Shown here one piece after another: positions 24,217-33,965 of a stretch of DNA of 64,000 bases. Position numbers and translations under genes: made by a program. The notes beneath the pieces were generated by a model that saw only the letters and a program-made list of their open reading frames with translations, was not told where the DNA came from and searched no databases. This DNA is from Mycolicibacterium septicum DSM 44393 (GTDB lineage: Bacteria > Actinomycetota > Actinomycetes > Mycobacteriales > Mycobacteriaceae), in contig NZ_HG322952.1 in assembly GCF_000455325.1 (NCBI RefSeq), positions 1,001,702 to 1,065,701 on the forward strand, given 5' to 3'. The first letter of the stretch is position 1. The number at the start of each line of letters is the position of its first letter.

Positions 24217-25944
24217 CTACGCGTCCAGGCGGGCGAACTCGCCCTGCCGGTACTGATCGACGCACGCCGCGCGCCGGACCTTGCCACTCGTCGTGATCGG
24301 AATCGAACCAGGTGGCACCAGAACCAGATCCGCGACGCCCAGGCTGTGCGTGTTGAAGATCGCCGAGGTCACTTCGCGCTTGACGTCGGAGAGCTGGTCC
24401 TCGGGCGACTCGGCCCGCTTCCTGACTTCGATGATGACGACGAGTTTCTCGGTGTGACCGTCCGGTACCGCGATGGCTGCACACCGGCTCCGGCTGATCT
24501 CCTGAATCGTCGCCTCGATGTCGTCGGGAGAGTGGTTGCGCCCGTAGACGATCAGCAGGTCCTTGATGCGACCGATGACGAACAACTCGCCGTCGAACAT
24601 GAATCCTGAATCCCCCGTGCGCAGCCAGGGTCTCTCAGGCGTCCCGGCCGACGGAGCGACGAGCTTCGCACCGAACGTCGACTCGGACTCCTCCGGCCTG
24701 TGCCAGTACCCGCTTGCGACGTTGTCCCCGTGCACCCAGATCTCCCCTACGGTGCCGACCGGACACTCGGTATGCGTCTCGGAATCGACGATGCGGATCG
24801 TCGGCGAGACCGGCACGCCGTAGCTGACAAGTGGCATGCCCGCGCCGTTCTGGCAGCGCCGCGCAGTGCCCGCGGTCAGCGATTCCGATTCGAAGCGCAC
24901 GATCGCCGGCGGTTCACCCGACTCACGCGTTGCCACGTACACCGTGGCCTCGGCGAGGCCGTAAGACGGCCGAATCACCGATGCACCCAGATTCATCCGG
25001 GAGAAGCGCTGGGTGAACCGCTCGAGCGTGGCCGGGTGCACTCGTTCGCTGCCGGTGATGATGGCGAGCACATTCGACAGGTCGAGACCGGCCATGTCAT
25101 CGTCCGACGTCTTGCGCACAGCCAGTTCGAACGCGAAGTTCGGTGCGGCGGTGTAGGTACGGCCGTTCGTCGCCAGCATCTGCATCCACCGCGCGGGCCG
25201 TTGCAGGAACGCCACCGGGCTCATCAGCACGGCCGGGATCCCAGCGAGCACCGGCGCGCACACTCCCAGATACAAACCCATGTCGTGATAGAAAGGCAGC
25301 CACGACACGATGGTGGAACCTTCCGGGATGACATTGTTGAATTCCGCGAAGTAGCCCGACGTCAACTGTTCGTAGTTGGCCAGCAGGTTCCGGTGCGACA
25401 TCATCACCCCGGCAGGCCGACGGGTCGACCCGGATGTGTATTGCAAATATGCTGTGTCGGTCACACTTTCGCTCTGCAAACCACTGCCGGCCGAACCGCT
25501 GGAATCCAGCGTGTCGACCTCGACGATGGCCGGAGCCGATGCGGAATCCGACCGCACATAGTCGGCCACCACGCCGGCGACCCCCGAGGTGGTGAGGATG
25601 ACCGTCGGCGCCGCGTCCTGCAGCACCGAGCTGACCCGCTCATCGCTGACGCCCCCGAGCGGAACCGCCAGCGGAACGGCGATGCGCCCCGCCTGCATCG
25701 CGCCGAAGAACGCGACGATATAGTCCAGCCCCTGCGGCGCCAGGATAAGCGCCCGGTCACCCGGTGAGCCGAGGCCGCCGAGTTCTCGCGCAACCCCGCA
25801 CGTGCGCCGATACAGCTGCGAGTACGTCAGGCTCTGTGCCGCGCCGTCCCAATTATTTTCATAGTCAATAAACGTCGCCGCCGTGTCTTCGCCCTGCAGG
25901 CCAGCACGCTCCCGCAGCAACGTCAAAATGGATGCCTCGCCCAC
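24217..25944 (-). CDS. Fatty-acyl-AMP ligase (FadD/FAAL family)
   Basis: 575 residues from a GTG at 25944. ANL-superfamily motifs are clear: A3 core LQYTSGSTRRPAGVMMSHRN near residue 170, SWLPFYHDMGL, A5 YGLAEATVYVAT, A7 LRTGDSGFMFDGELFVIGRIKD, GRNHSPDDIEATIQEI, and a C-terminal lysine in TTSGKVRRAACV. These are the hallmarks of the mycobacterial long-chain fatty-acyl-AMP ligases that load PKS or NRPS carrier proteins. It is divergent from the PKS gene, with the probable shared promoter between them. It most likely activates the acyl chain that is extended by the PKS or joined to the peptide. Confidence 0.9.
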   Translation of the reverse strand: MGEASILTLLRERAGLQGEDTAATFIDYENNWDGAAQSLTYSQLYRRTCGVARELGGLGSPGDRALILAPQGLDYIVAFFGAMQAGRIAVPLAVPLGGVSDERVSSVLQDAAPTVILTTSGVAGVVADYVRSDSASAPAIVEVDTLDSSGSAGSGLQSESVTDTAYLQYTSGSTRRPAGVMMSHRNLLANYEQLTSGYFAEFNNVIPEGSTIVSWLPFYHDMGLYLGVCAPVLAGIPAVLMSPVAFLQRPARWMQMLATNGRTYTAAPNFAFELAVRKTSDDDMAGLDLSNVLAIITGSERVHPATLERFTQRFSRMNLGASVIRPSYGLAEATVYVATRESGEPPAIVRFESESLTAGTARRCQNGAGMPLVSYGVPVSPTIRIVDSETHTECPVGTVGEIWVHGDNVASGYWHRPEESESTFGAKLVAPSAGTPERPWLRTGDSGFMFDGELFVIGRIKDLLIVYGRNHSPDDIEATIQEISRSRCAAIAVPDGHTEKLVVIIEVRKRAESPEDQLSDVKREVTSAIFNTHSLGVADLVLVPPGSIPITTSGKVRRAACVDQYRQGEFARLDA

Positions 25945-26354
25945 GCAGGTCAGGGTATCGCGGTAATCATGACCGCATATCCGGAACTATCAGCAAATTC
26001 TAATTCAATGACTATGTGAATCACATCGGCGTCATTAACGCCCACCTCGCCACCACGAGCGAACACTGGCGCACCGGCTTCGACAGCCTCTGATCTTGAC
26101 TGTCATGGCCCGTTGCCCAGAAGGCCCGCGAAGTGCTTGCAATCGTTCCTATCTCAAAGGTGGATTGATCAGATTCGGAGACAACATTCCGCAGCGAACA
26201 TACTGTTATTGATTGTGACCGCCCTTGACGGGCGCTGAGCCACCAATGGCCGCATGACAACCGGCGGCCTATTTGTGTGGCCCGGTGAACGAATACAGGG
26301 TATCGAGCCTGACAGCGGCCGAACCGCGGAAAGGCCTGCGGGGAGGAGGGGCAA
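25945..26354. promoter_or_regulatory. Divergent promoter region between FAAL and PKS genes
   Basis: 410 bases without a credible gene, between a minus-strand FAAL start and the plus-strand PKS start. It is AT-richer than its surroundings. It holds the palindrome ATGTGAATCACAT (listed separately) and, at its right end, the strong ribosome-binding site GGGAGGAGGGG at 26341-26351 that sets the TTG start of the PKS. Confidence 0.6.
26014..26026. promoter_or_regulatory. 13-base palindrome, candidate operator
   Basis: ATGTGA-A-TCACAT is a perfect odd palindrome near the middle of the FAAL/PKS divergent region. Its half-sites resemble CRP/FNR-type half-sites, but the spacing is too short for classic CRP. 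The regulator is unknown. Confidence 0.4.
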
Positions 26355-29300
26355 TTGACCGCATCCGAGATCGTGAGTGAAGGGCGTCCCCAGGTGCGCA
26401 GCACGCCGGTCACTCCCGTTGCCGTCATCGGCATGTCATGCAGGCTTCCCGGTGGCATCGACTCCCCCGAACTCTTGTGGGAGGCCCTGGTTCGGGGCGA
26501 TGACTTCGTCACCGAAGTTCCGCCTGATCGTTGGGACGCGGACGAGTACTACGACCCGGAGCCCGGGGTGCCCGGTCGGTCGGTGTCGAAGTGGGGCGCT
26601 TTCCTCGACGACGTCGCCGGCTTCGACGCCGAGTTCTTCGGTATCAACGAACGCGAGAGTGCCGCACTCGATCCCCAGCACCGGTTGTTGCTGGAGACCT
26701 CCTGGGAGGCCATGGAGCACGCGGGCCTCACGCGGGAAGCCCTGTCGGACTCGCTGACCGGCGTGTTCGTCGGATTGACGCACGCCGACTACCAGATGCT
26801 GGCCGCCGACGCTCAGTCCCTGGAATCGGCATACGGCTTCAGCGGCAACAACTTCAGCCTGGCATCCGGACGGATCGCCTACGCGCTCGGGGTCCACGGA
26901 CCCGCACTCACGGTGGACACGGCGTGTTCGTCCGGCCTGACCGCGATACACCTGGCCTGCCGCAGCCTGCACGAGGGCGAAAGCGATTTCGCGTTGGCCG
27001 GCGCCGCCACACTGGCGCTGGACCCGCGCAAATTCGCTTCGGGTTCGGCCGAGGGAATGCTCTCGGCAACCGGACGCTGCCACGCCTTCGATGTTGCGGC
27101 CGACGGATTCGTGGCCAGCGAAGGCTGCGTCGTGGTGCTGCTCAAGAGGTTGCCCGACGCCATTCGCGATGGCGACCGGATCCTGGCCGTCATACGCGGC
27201 ACGGCCGCGAATCAGGACGGTCATACCGTGAACATTGCGACGCCGTCCGATGCCGCACAGACCGCGGTGTACCGAGCGGCGTTGGCCGCTGCCGGGGTCG
27301 AACCCGCTACGGTCGGCATGGTCGAGGCACACGGCACCGGCACGCCAGTGGGAGACCCGATCGAATACTCCAGCCTGGCCAAGGTGTACGGCATCGACGG
27401 CCCCTGTGCGCTCGCATCCGTGAAGACCAACATGGGGCATGCCCAGGCCGCCTCGGGAGCCATCGGGCTGATGAAAGCGGTCCTCGCACTGCAGCACGGC
27501 GTGGTGCCGCAGAACCTGCACTTCACCCGTCTTCCCGACAAGCTCGCCGAAATCCAGACCAATCTCTTTGTGCCCCAGGTGACAACGCCGTGGTGCACCA
27601 ACGGACATCATCCTCGGCGGGCGGCGGTGTCATCGTATGGGTTGTCAGGGACCAATGTGCACGCCGTCCTGGAGCAGGCTCCGGTCCCGACACCTGAATC
27701 CACAGCTGCGGACTCCACAGCCCCGGCTTCGCCGACACCGATGCTGTTCCCACTGTCGTCCACCTCGGCCGACGAGTTGCGTCATACCGCCGGCCGGCTG
27801 GCCGAGTGGATAGAAGCACACGAGGATGTCGTCCTGCCGGATCTCTCCTACACCCTGGGCCGCCGACGCGTGCACCGGCCGGTGCGCACCGCCGTCAGCG
27901 CGAACAGCCGGCCTGAACTCATCGCCGCGTTGCGCGAGGTCGCCGACGGCGACACTCCCTACCAACCCGCGGTCGGGCGCGACGACCGCGGCCCGGTCTG
28001 GGTGTTCTCCGGTCAGGGTTCGCAGTGGGCGGGAATGGGTGCCGAGCTGCTGGCGACCGAACCGGTGTTCGCCGCCATCGTGGCGCAGGCCGAGCCGATC
28101 ATTGCTGCCGAATCGGGATTCTCCGTGACCGAGGCGATGGCGGCGCCGGAGGTCGTGACCGGTCAGGACCGGTTGCAGCCGACGTTGTTCACCATGCAGG
28201 TCGCGATGGCCGCCACCATGAAGGCACACGGGGTGCGTCCCGGAGCCGTCATCGGCCATTCCCTCGGCGAGGCCGCGGCAGCTGTCGTCGCCGGGGCGCT
28301 GTCGTTGGAGGACGGGCTGCGGCTCATCTGCCGCCGGTCCCGGCTGATGTCCCGAATCGCGGGCAAGGGCGCCACAGCAGCGGTGGAACTGCCTGCCAAG
28401 CAGGTGCTTTCGGAGCTGACCGGCCGCGGCATCAACGATGTCGTGGTGGCGGTGGTGGCTTCGCCACAGTCCACCGTGATCGCCGGTACCACCCAGACGG
28501 TGCGCGATCTCGTGTCGGATTGGGAGCAACGTGGGGTGATGGCTCGCGAGGTTCCCGTCGATGTCGCCTTCCACTCACCGCAGGTCGAGCCGATCGTCGA
28601 CGATCTGGCCGCGGCGCTTGCCGACCTCAAACCCATGACACCGGAGATTCCGTTCTACTCGGCGACCCTGTTCGACCCGCGCGAACAGCCGGTGTGCGAT
28701 GCCGACTACTGGGTGACCAACATGCGTCGGATGGTGCGGTTCGCCACCGCCGTACAAGCCGCGCTGGAGGACGGCTATCGCGTGTTCGCCGAGCTCTCAC
28801 CGCATCCGCTGCTCACCCGTGCGCTCGAACAGACCGCAAGCGGCCGCGAGACGCCGATGGCCGCCCTGGCCGCGATGCGCAGACAGCAGGAGATGCCGAA
28901 TGGGCTGCGCCGGCTCCTCGTCGATCTGCACAGCGCAGGTGCTGCGGTCGATTTCTCGGTTCTGTGCCCGGACGGCCAGCTGGTGGATGCGCCTCTGCCG
29001 AACTGGACGCACCGGCGGCTGTGGCTCAGCGGCGGCGGCCAGGAACACCCGACCCACGGCGGCTGCACCATCGCGGTTCACCCGCTGCTGGGCGCCAACG
29101 TGCGGCTGCACGAGGAACCGGAACGCTACGTGTGGCAGGCCGACGTCGGCACCGCCGCCCAGCCATGGCTGGGAGATCACCAAATACGCACTGTTGCAGT
29201 ACTTCCGGGTGCGGCGTACTGCGAGATGGCGCTGGCCGCGGCTCAGTCCGTACTGGGTGAGACTTCCGAAGTCCGTGACATCCGGTTCGAGCAGGCGCTG

Positions 29301-32300
29301 CTTCTGGACGAACAGACAGTGGTCGGAGCCTCCGCCTCGGTGTCATCACCCGGCGTGGCCGCCTTCACCGTCGAGACCGACGAGGAGGGCCAGCAGGCTC
29401 GGCACGCGACCGCGGTCCTGCACGCCGCAGCGGACGAGCAACCGCCCGCGTACGACATGTCGGCGGTCGTCACCGCCCACCCCTGCGACGAAGACGGCGC
29501 CGAGGTGCGTAATCGCGTGGGCCAGCATGGCATTCAGTACGGTCCGGCGTTCACCGGTCTGGTCACAGTGCGTACCGGCGAGGCCGAAGCCCGCACGGTC
29601 CTCGCCGAGGTTGCCCTCCCCCGCTCGATCCGCTCCCAGCAGGACGCATACGGCGTGCACCCGGCACTCCTGGATGCCTGCTTCCAGTCGGTCGAGGCAC
29701 ATCCCGACGTTCAGGCGCTCGGCGGCGACGTGCTGGGGTTGCCTCTGGGCGTGCGGCGGCTACGCGCCTACCACTCGGCCCGCAACGCGCACTACTGCTA
29801 CACGCGACTGATCAAGGCCGACACAACCGGTATCGAGGCCGACATCGATGTGCTCGACAAAGACGGCACAGTCCTGCTGACGGTGCAGGGGCTTCGCCTG
29901 GGCACCGGCGCCTCCGGCAGCGGACACGACGATCAGGTTCTCAGCGAACGACTGCTGACAGTCGAGTGGCGGCAGCGCGATCTCCCGGAGGTCGAATACG
30001 CCGAAGCCGGATCCTGGCTGCTCATCAGCGCCTCGGACGGTCCCGATGCGGCCACCGACACGTTGAGCAGCATCCTGAAAGACCGCGGCGCACAATGCAC
30101 CACGATGAGTTGGCCCAATCAAGTCGACGACTCACTGACCTGTGCACAGTTCGGAAATCATCTGCGTGCCGGCCGATTCACCGCCGTGGTGATCCTGACG
30201 TCGCCGAACAATGGTGATCACACCGACCAGTCACCATTGCTGGGTCGCGAGTACGTACGTCACCTGGTGCACATCACCCGCGAACTACCGGAGGTGAGCG
30301 GAGAACTCCCTCGCCTGTACGTCGTGACCCGCAACGCCCAGACGGTGGTGGCCGGCGACGTGGCCAATCTCGATCAGGCGGAGCTACGCGGCCTGATCCG
30401 GGTGATCGGCACCGAACATCCGCACCTGACCGCCACCCAGATCGACATCGACGAGGCCACCGGCGTGGAGCAGGTGGCACAGCAACTGCTCAGCGGATCC
30501 GACGAAGACGAAACCGCCTGGCGCAATGGCCGGTGGTACACCGCACGGCTGTGCCTCGCCCCGCTGCGTCCCGAGGAGCGGCAGACCACCGTCGCTTATC
30601 TCGAGCGCGACCGGATGCGGCTGCAGATCCGTACGCCGGGCGACCTGGAGTCGATGGAACTCGTTTCCTGCGAACATGTTCCCCCGGGGCCGGGTCAGAT
30701 CGAGGTCGCGGTCAGCTCGTCCAGCATCAACTTCGCCGACGTACTCGTCGCGTTCGGCCGCTACCCCGCGTTCGACGGGCGTTTGCCCCAACTCGGTATC
30801 GACTTCGCCGGAGTGGTGACCGCGGTCGGTCCCGACGTCACCGACCACAAGGTCGGCGATCGGGTCGGAGGTTTGTGCGCCGATGGCTGCTGGGGCACGT
30901 TCGTCACCTGCGACGCACGCCTGGCAGCCACCTTGCCGGCCGGCCTGACGGACGCCGAGGCAGCCGCGCTGACCATTGCCACCGCCACCGCCTACTACGG
31001 GCTGAACGACATGGCCCGGATCAAATCCGGCGACAAGGTGCTGATCCACTCCGCAACCGGCGGGGTCGGCCAGGCGGCGATGGCCATCGCCCGCGCCGCC
31101 GGGGCGGAGATCTTCGCCACTGCCGGCAACGAGCAACGTAGACAACTTCTGCGCGACATGGGCGTCGAACACGTCTACGACTCTCGGACTTTGGAGTTCG
31201 CCGATCAGATCCGCGAGGACACCGACGGATACGGCGTAGACATCGTGCTAAATTCGGTGACCGGTGCCGCCCAGCGGGCAGGACTCGAATTGCTGGCGTT
31301 CGGTGGGCGATTCGTCGAGATCGGTAAGCGCGACATCTACGGCGACACCCGGCTGGGGCTCTTCCCGTTCCGGCGCAACCTGTCGTTCTACGCCGTCGAC
31401 CTGGCGCTGATGTCCGTCAGCCATCCGGATCGGCTCCGGGAGTTGCTGGAAACGGTGTATCTGCTGACCGCCGAGGGCGATCTGCCGATGCCCGAGGTCA
31501 CCCACTTCCCACTTGCCGACGCTGCCACCGCGATTCGGATGATCAGCGGCGCGCAGCACACCGGCAAGCTCGTGCTGGACATCCCGCATACCGGCTCGAG
31601 TCGGCTGGTGGTCCCGCCATCACAGGTGCGGGTGTTTCGGCCCGACGGTGCGTACATCATCACCGGCGGCCTCGGGGGCCTCGGATTGTTCATGGCCGAG
31701 AGGATGGCGGTCAACGGGTGCGGACGTATCGTGCTGTCCTCTCGCTCGCAGCCGAGCGCTCAAGCGTCGGCATTGCTCGAGCGCATCCGCGCGACCGGGG
31801 CCGACCTGGTCGTCGAGTGCGGCGACATCGCCGAGTCCGGTACCGCGGAACGGTTGGTGGCCGCGGCGACCGCCGGTGGGCTCGAAGTACGCGGCGTACT
31901 GCACGCAGCGGGCGTGATCGAGGACGCCGCACTGACCAACATCACAGATGAGCTGATCGAACGAGACTGGGCACCAAAGGTTTACGGTGCATGGAACCTG
32001 CACACCGCCACCGCGGACCAGCCTTTGGACTGGTTCTGCTCATTCTCTTCGGCAGCCGCGCTGGTCGGCTCCCCCGGGCAGGGTGCCTACGCCGCCGCCA
32101 ACAGTTGGCTGGACGCCTTCAGCCTGTGGCGCCGCTCCCAGGGGCTGCCGGGCACGGCCATCGCGTGGGGAGCCTGGGGGCAGATCGGCCGTGGCACGGC
32201 CCTGGCCGAAGGCGCCGGAATCGCCATCGCTCCTGACGAGGGCGCGTACGCGTTCGAAGCACTGCTGCGTCATGACCGCGCCTACACCGGATACGCGCCG

Positions 32301-32666
32301 ATAACGGGTGCGCCGTGGTTGTCCGTGTTCGCAGAACGCAGCCCCTTCGCCGAGGCATTCCGATCGACCGGCCAAAACGCAACGGGCACCAGCAAGTTGC
32401 GCGCCGAACTCGACGAGCTGCCGCCGGACGAGTGGGCCGCCAAGCTGCGGCACGTGATCTCCGATCAGGTGAGCGTGATCCTGCGCCGCAGTGTCGATCC
32501 GGACCGCCCCCTCTCCGAGTACGGCATGGACTCGCTGGGAGCGCTCGAACTACGCACCCGCATCGAGAACGAAACAGGCATCCGGATCTCGGCCACCGGA
32601 ATCACGACCGTGCACGGGTTGGCAGACCTGCTGTGCGAAAAGCTCCTTCCGGCGGGAGCTGCCTGA
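26355..32666 (+). CDS. Mas/Pks5-like fully reducing type I polyketide synthase
   Basis: 2103 residues from a TTG at 26355. Domains in order: KS about 20-440 (VDTACSSGLT; later HGTGT and NMGHAQAASG), AT about 545-850 (GHSLGEAAAAVVAGAL), DH about 905-1180 (WLGDHQIRTVAVLPGAAYCE), ER about 1420-1740 (LIHSATGGVGQAAMA), KR about 1760-1960 (YIITGGLGGLGLFMAER), ACP about 2020-2095 (YGMDSLGALELR). This is the layout of mycobacterial mycocerosic-acid-type synthases, which act iteratively to make saturated chains. The AT carries VAFHSPQ where, as I recall it, methylmalonyl-specific Mas has VASHSPQ, which hints at malonyl-CoA use. It probably works with the divergent FAAL to make the lipid tail. Confidence 0.93.
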   Translation: MTASEIVSEGRPQVRSTPVTPVAVIGMSCRLPGGIDSPELLWEALVRGDDFVTEVPPDRWDADEYYDPEPGVPGRSVSKWGAFLDDVAGFDAEFFGINERESAALDPQHRLLLETSWEAMEHAGLTREALSDSLTGVFVGLTHADYQMLAADAQSLESAYGFSGNNFSLASGRIAYALGVHGPALTVDTACSSGLTAIHLACRSLHEGESDFALAGAATLALDPRKFASGSAEGMLSATGRCHAFDVAADGFVASEGCVVVLLKRLPDAIRDGDRILAVIRGTAANQDGHTVNIATPSDAAQTAVYRAALAAAGVEPATVGMVEAHGTGTPVGDPIEYSSLAKVYGIDGPCALASVKTNMGHAQAASGAIGLMKAVLALQHGVVPQNLHFTRLPDKLAEIQTNLFVPQVTTPWCTNGHHPRRAAVSSYGLSGTNVHAVLEQAPVPTPESTAADSTAPASPTPMLFPLSSTSADELRHTAGRLAEWIEAHEDVVLPDLSYTLGRRRVHRPVRTAVSANSRPELIAALREVADGDTPYQPAVGRDDRGPVWVFSGQGSQWAGMGAELLATEPVFAAIVAQAEPIIAAESGFSVTEAMAAPEVVTGQDRLQPTLFTMQVAMAATMKAHGVRPGAVIGHSLGEAAAAVVAGALSLEDGLRLICRRSRLMSRIAGKGATAAVELPAKQVLSELTGRGINDVVVAVVASPQSTVIAGTTQTVRDLVSDWEQRGVMAREVPVDVAFHSPQVEPIVDDLAAALADLKPMTPEIPFYSATLFDPREQPVCDADYWVTNMRRMVRFATAVQAALEDGYRVFAELSPHPLLTRALEQTASGRETPMAALAAMRRQQEMPNGLRRLLVDLHSAGAAVDFSVLCPDGQLVDAPLPNWTHRRLWLSGGGQEHPTHGGCTIAVHPLLGANVRLHEEPERYVWQADVGTAAQPWLGDHQIRTVAVLPGAAYCEMALAAAQSVLGETSEVRDIRFEQALLLDEQTVVGASASVSSPGVAAFTVETDEEGQQARHATAVLHAAADEQPPAYDMSAVVTAHPCDEDGAEVRNRVGQHGIQYGPAFTGLVTVRTGEAEARTVLAEVALPRSIRSQQDAYGVHPALLDACFQSVEAHPDVQALGGDVLGLPLGVRRLRAYHSARNAHYCYTRLIKADTTGIEADIDVLDKDGTVLLTVQGLRLGTGASGSGHDDQVLSERLLTVEWRQRDLPEVEYAEAGSWLLISASDGPDAATDTLSSILKDRGAQCTTMSWPNQVDDSLTCAQFGNHLRAGRFTAVVILTSPNNGDHTDQSPLLGREYVRHLVHITRELPEVSGELPRLYVVTRNAQTVVAGDVANLDQAELRGLIRVIGTEHPHLTATQIDIDEATGVEQVAQQLLSGSDEDETAWRNGRWYTARLCLAPLRPEERQTTVAYLERDRMRLQIRTPGDLESMELVSCEHVPPGPGQIEVAVSSSSINFADVLVAFGRYPAFDGRLPQLGIDFAGVVTAVGPDVTDHKVGDRVGGLCADGCWGTFVTCDARLAATLPAGLTDAEAAALTIATATAYYGLNDMARIKSGDKVLIHSATGGVGQAAMAIARAAGAEIFATAGNEQRRQLLRDMGVEHVYDSRTLEFADQIREDTDGYGVDIVLNSVTGAAQRAGLELLAFGGRFVEIGKRDIYGDTRLGLFPFRRNLSFYAVDLALMSVSHPDRLRELLETVYLLTAEGDLPMPEVTHFPLADAATAIRMISGAQHTGKLVLDIPHTGSSRLVVPPSQVRVFRPDGAYIITGGLGGLGLFMAERMAVNGCGRIVLSSRSQPSAQASALLERIRATGADLVVECGDIAESGTAERLVAAATAGGLEVRGVLHAAGVIEDAALTNITDELIERDWAPKVYGAWNLHTATADQPLDWFCSFSSAAALVGSPGQGAYAAANSWLDAFSLWRRSQGLPGTAIAWGAWGQIGRGTALAEGAGIAIAPDEGAYAFEALLRHDRAYTGYAPITGAPWLSVFAERSPFAEAFRSTGQNATGTSKLRAELDELPPDEWAAKLRHVISDQVSVILRRSVDPDRPLSEYGMDSLGALELRTRIENETGIRISATGITTVHGLADLLCEKLLPAGAA

Positions 32667-33116
32667 GATGCGGAGCCGCATGCATTTCGATCAGGTTGTT
32701 CACAGCAAATACGCATACGGGCGCGGACACCCAAATTCCTCCCGACCGCGCGAACCGGAGCCCGAGTACCGCGGCGGATCCTTCGTCACCTCCGCCCACC
32801 TTGCGACCACAGCTACTGAAGGGACCCAAGCCGATCGACAGTTCTTGACCGTCGCATCGGGGACGCCGAGATCGTCGATATGAAACTGGTTATTTCACAA
32901 TTGTTCTGAACGTCTGGATTCCGCTGAATCGGAGGAATAGCAGCAGTGTTTCACCGAGTCCGAGGAGGCTGTGCGCGATGGGAGCACGCGGTTCAGGTTC
33001 CCGCCACCATGAATCGCGCAGGCAAGTAGATTCGCACGGCCGGAATGGCCAAAGTTACTCAAGATCAGTTTTCGAGAAACCAATCAGCAAATAGCATACA
33101 AGGTAGGATTCCGCTC
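32667..33116. other. Intergenic region between PKS and gap-like gene
   Basis: 450 AT-richer bases with no convincing gene. A short inverted repeat (ATGCGG-AG-CCGCAT, 32668-32681) follows the PKS stop and is too small to be a good terminator. The decamer GGATTCCGCT occurs near 32920 and again at 33106. The right end carries the ribosome-binding site AGGTAGGA for the gap-like gene. A separate promoter for gap is likely. Confidence 0.4.
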
Positions 33117-33929
33117 ATGTGGGGCTCGTTGGTAGTACTGGCACTTTTGACGACGATCAATCCTGTGCGCCTCGGAATCATCCTGTTGGTGCTCTCGCGG
33201 CCGCGGCCCGTGCAAAACCTGCTCGCCTATTGGTCAGGAGCGGTGCTGATCGGGCTCGCCAGCCTCATCATTCCACTGGTCGTGCTCCACTCCACTCCGG
33301 CGTCGTCCGCCTTCGCGAAGAAATTCGCGCACCCGACCACAGACCCGCTCACACAGCGCATCACAATCAGCATCGGCATCGCGCTCCTGGCGATCGCCGC
33401 ATTCCTGGTGGCCCGCAACGTGCTACGGAAACCTGTCCCCGCCGGCGCTCATCGGAAGTCGGCAGGCAACGGCGTCGGTGCCACCTCGACACTCGTGGAC
33501 GATTCCGGCGCCCCTCCGGCGATCACCAGGCTGTTGTACTCCAACTCCGACGATGCCGACGCCTCACCCGGATCCCGGGGGTTGGTCGGACGCGTCCGCG
33601 AGGCGTGGCAGAACGGGTCCCCGTGGATCCCCTTCATCATCGGTGTCATAGTGGTTCCGCCACTCGACGGGATTCTTTTCGCCCTGGCCATCGTCGTCGC
33701 CTCGGGTGCCTCGTTCGAGATCCAGTTGGTCGCGCTGATCGCATTCGTCTTCGGCGTGCTTCTTGTGGAAGAGATCATTCTCGTAAGCAATGCCGTGGCA
33801 CCGGCGAAAACCCAAGCTGCGCTGCGCAAGTTGCACGAATGGGCCACCGCACATCGTCAGACCTTCGCGGCAGCCATCTGTGCGGTGGTCGGGGCCTCCC
33901 TGGTACTCCGGGGCATGGGCGGCCTCTGA
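33117..33929 (+). CDS. gap: Gap-like integral membrane protein (lipid transport)
   Basis: 270 residues from the ATG at 33117, chosen because AGGTAGGA lies eight bases upstream and the product then opens with a membrane helix (MWGSLVVLALLTTINPVRLG). I count about six hydrophobic segments: residues 1-20, 38-58, 80-100, 178-200, 205-228 and 248-268, with a polar cytoplasmic loop at about 105-170. The opening (NPVRLGIILLVLSRPRPVQNLLAYW) matches the Gap/Sap family. In M. smegmatis, Gap is needed to move glycopeptidolipid to the cell surface. Here it lies between PKS and NRPS genes, so it probably helps export the lipopeptide. Confidence 0.82.
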   Translation: MWGSLVVLALLTTINPVRLGIILLVLSRPRPVQNLLAYWSGAVLIGLASLIIPLVVLHSTPASSAFAKKFAHPTTDPLTQRITISIGIALLAIAAFLVARNVLRKPVPAGAHRKSAGNGVGATSTLVDDSGAPPAITRLLYSNSDDADASPGSRGLVGRVREAWQNGSPWIPFIIGVIVVPPLDGILFALAIVVASGASFEIQLVALIAFVFGVLLVEEIILVSNAVAPAKTQAALRKLHEWATAHRQTFAAAICAVVGASLVLRGMGGL

Positions 33930-33965
33930 GATGCGGATCGACAAAGGCGGAGAGCGCGAGGTGCC

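Noticed and set aside
26221..26235. Small inverted repeat CGCCC-TTGA-CGGGCG as a terminator or riboswitch
   Set aside because: A five-base stem is common by chance in this GC-rich DNA, and its position in a divergent promoter does not fit a terminator.
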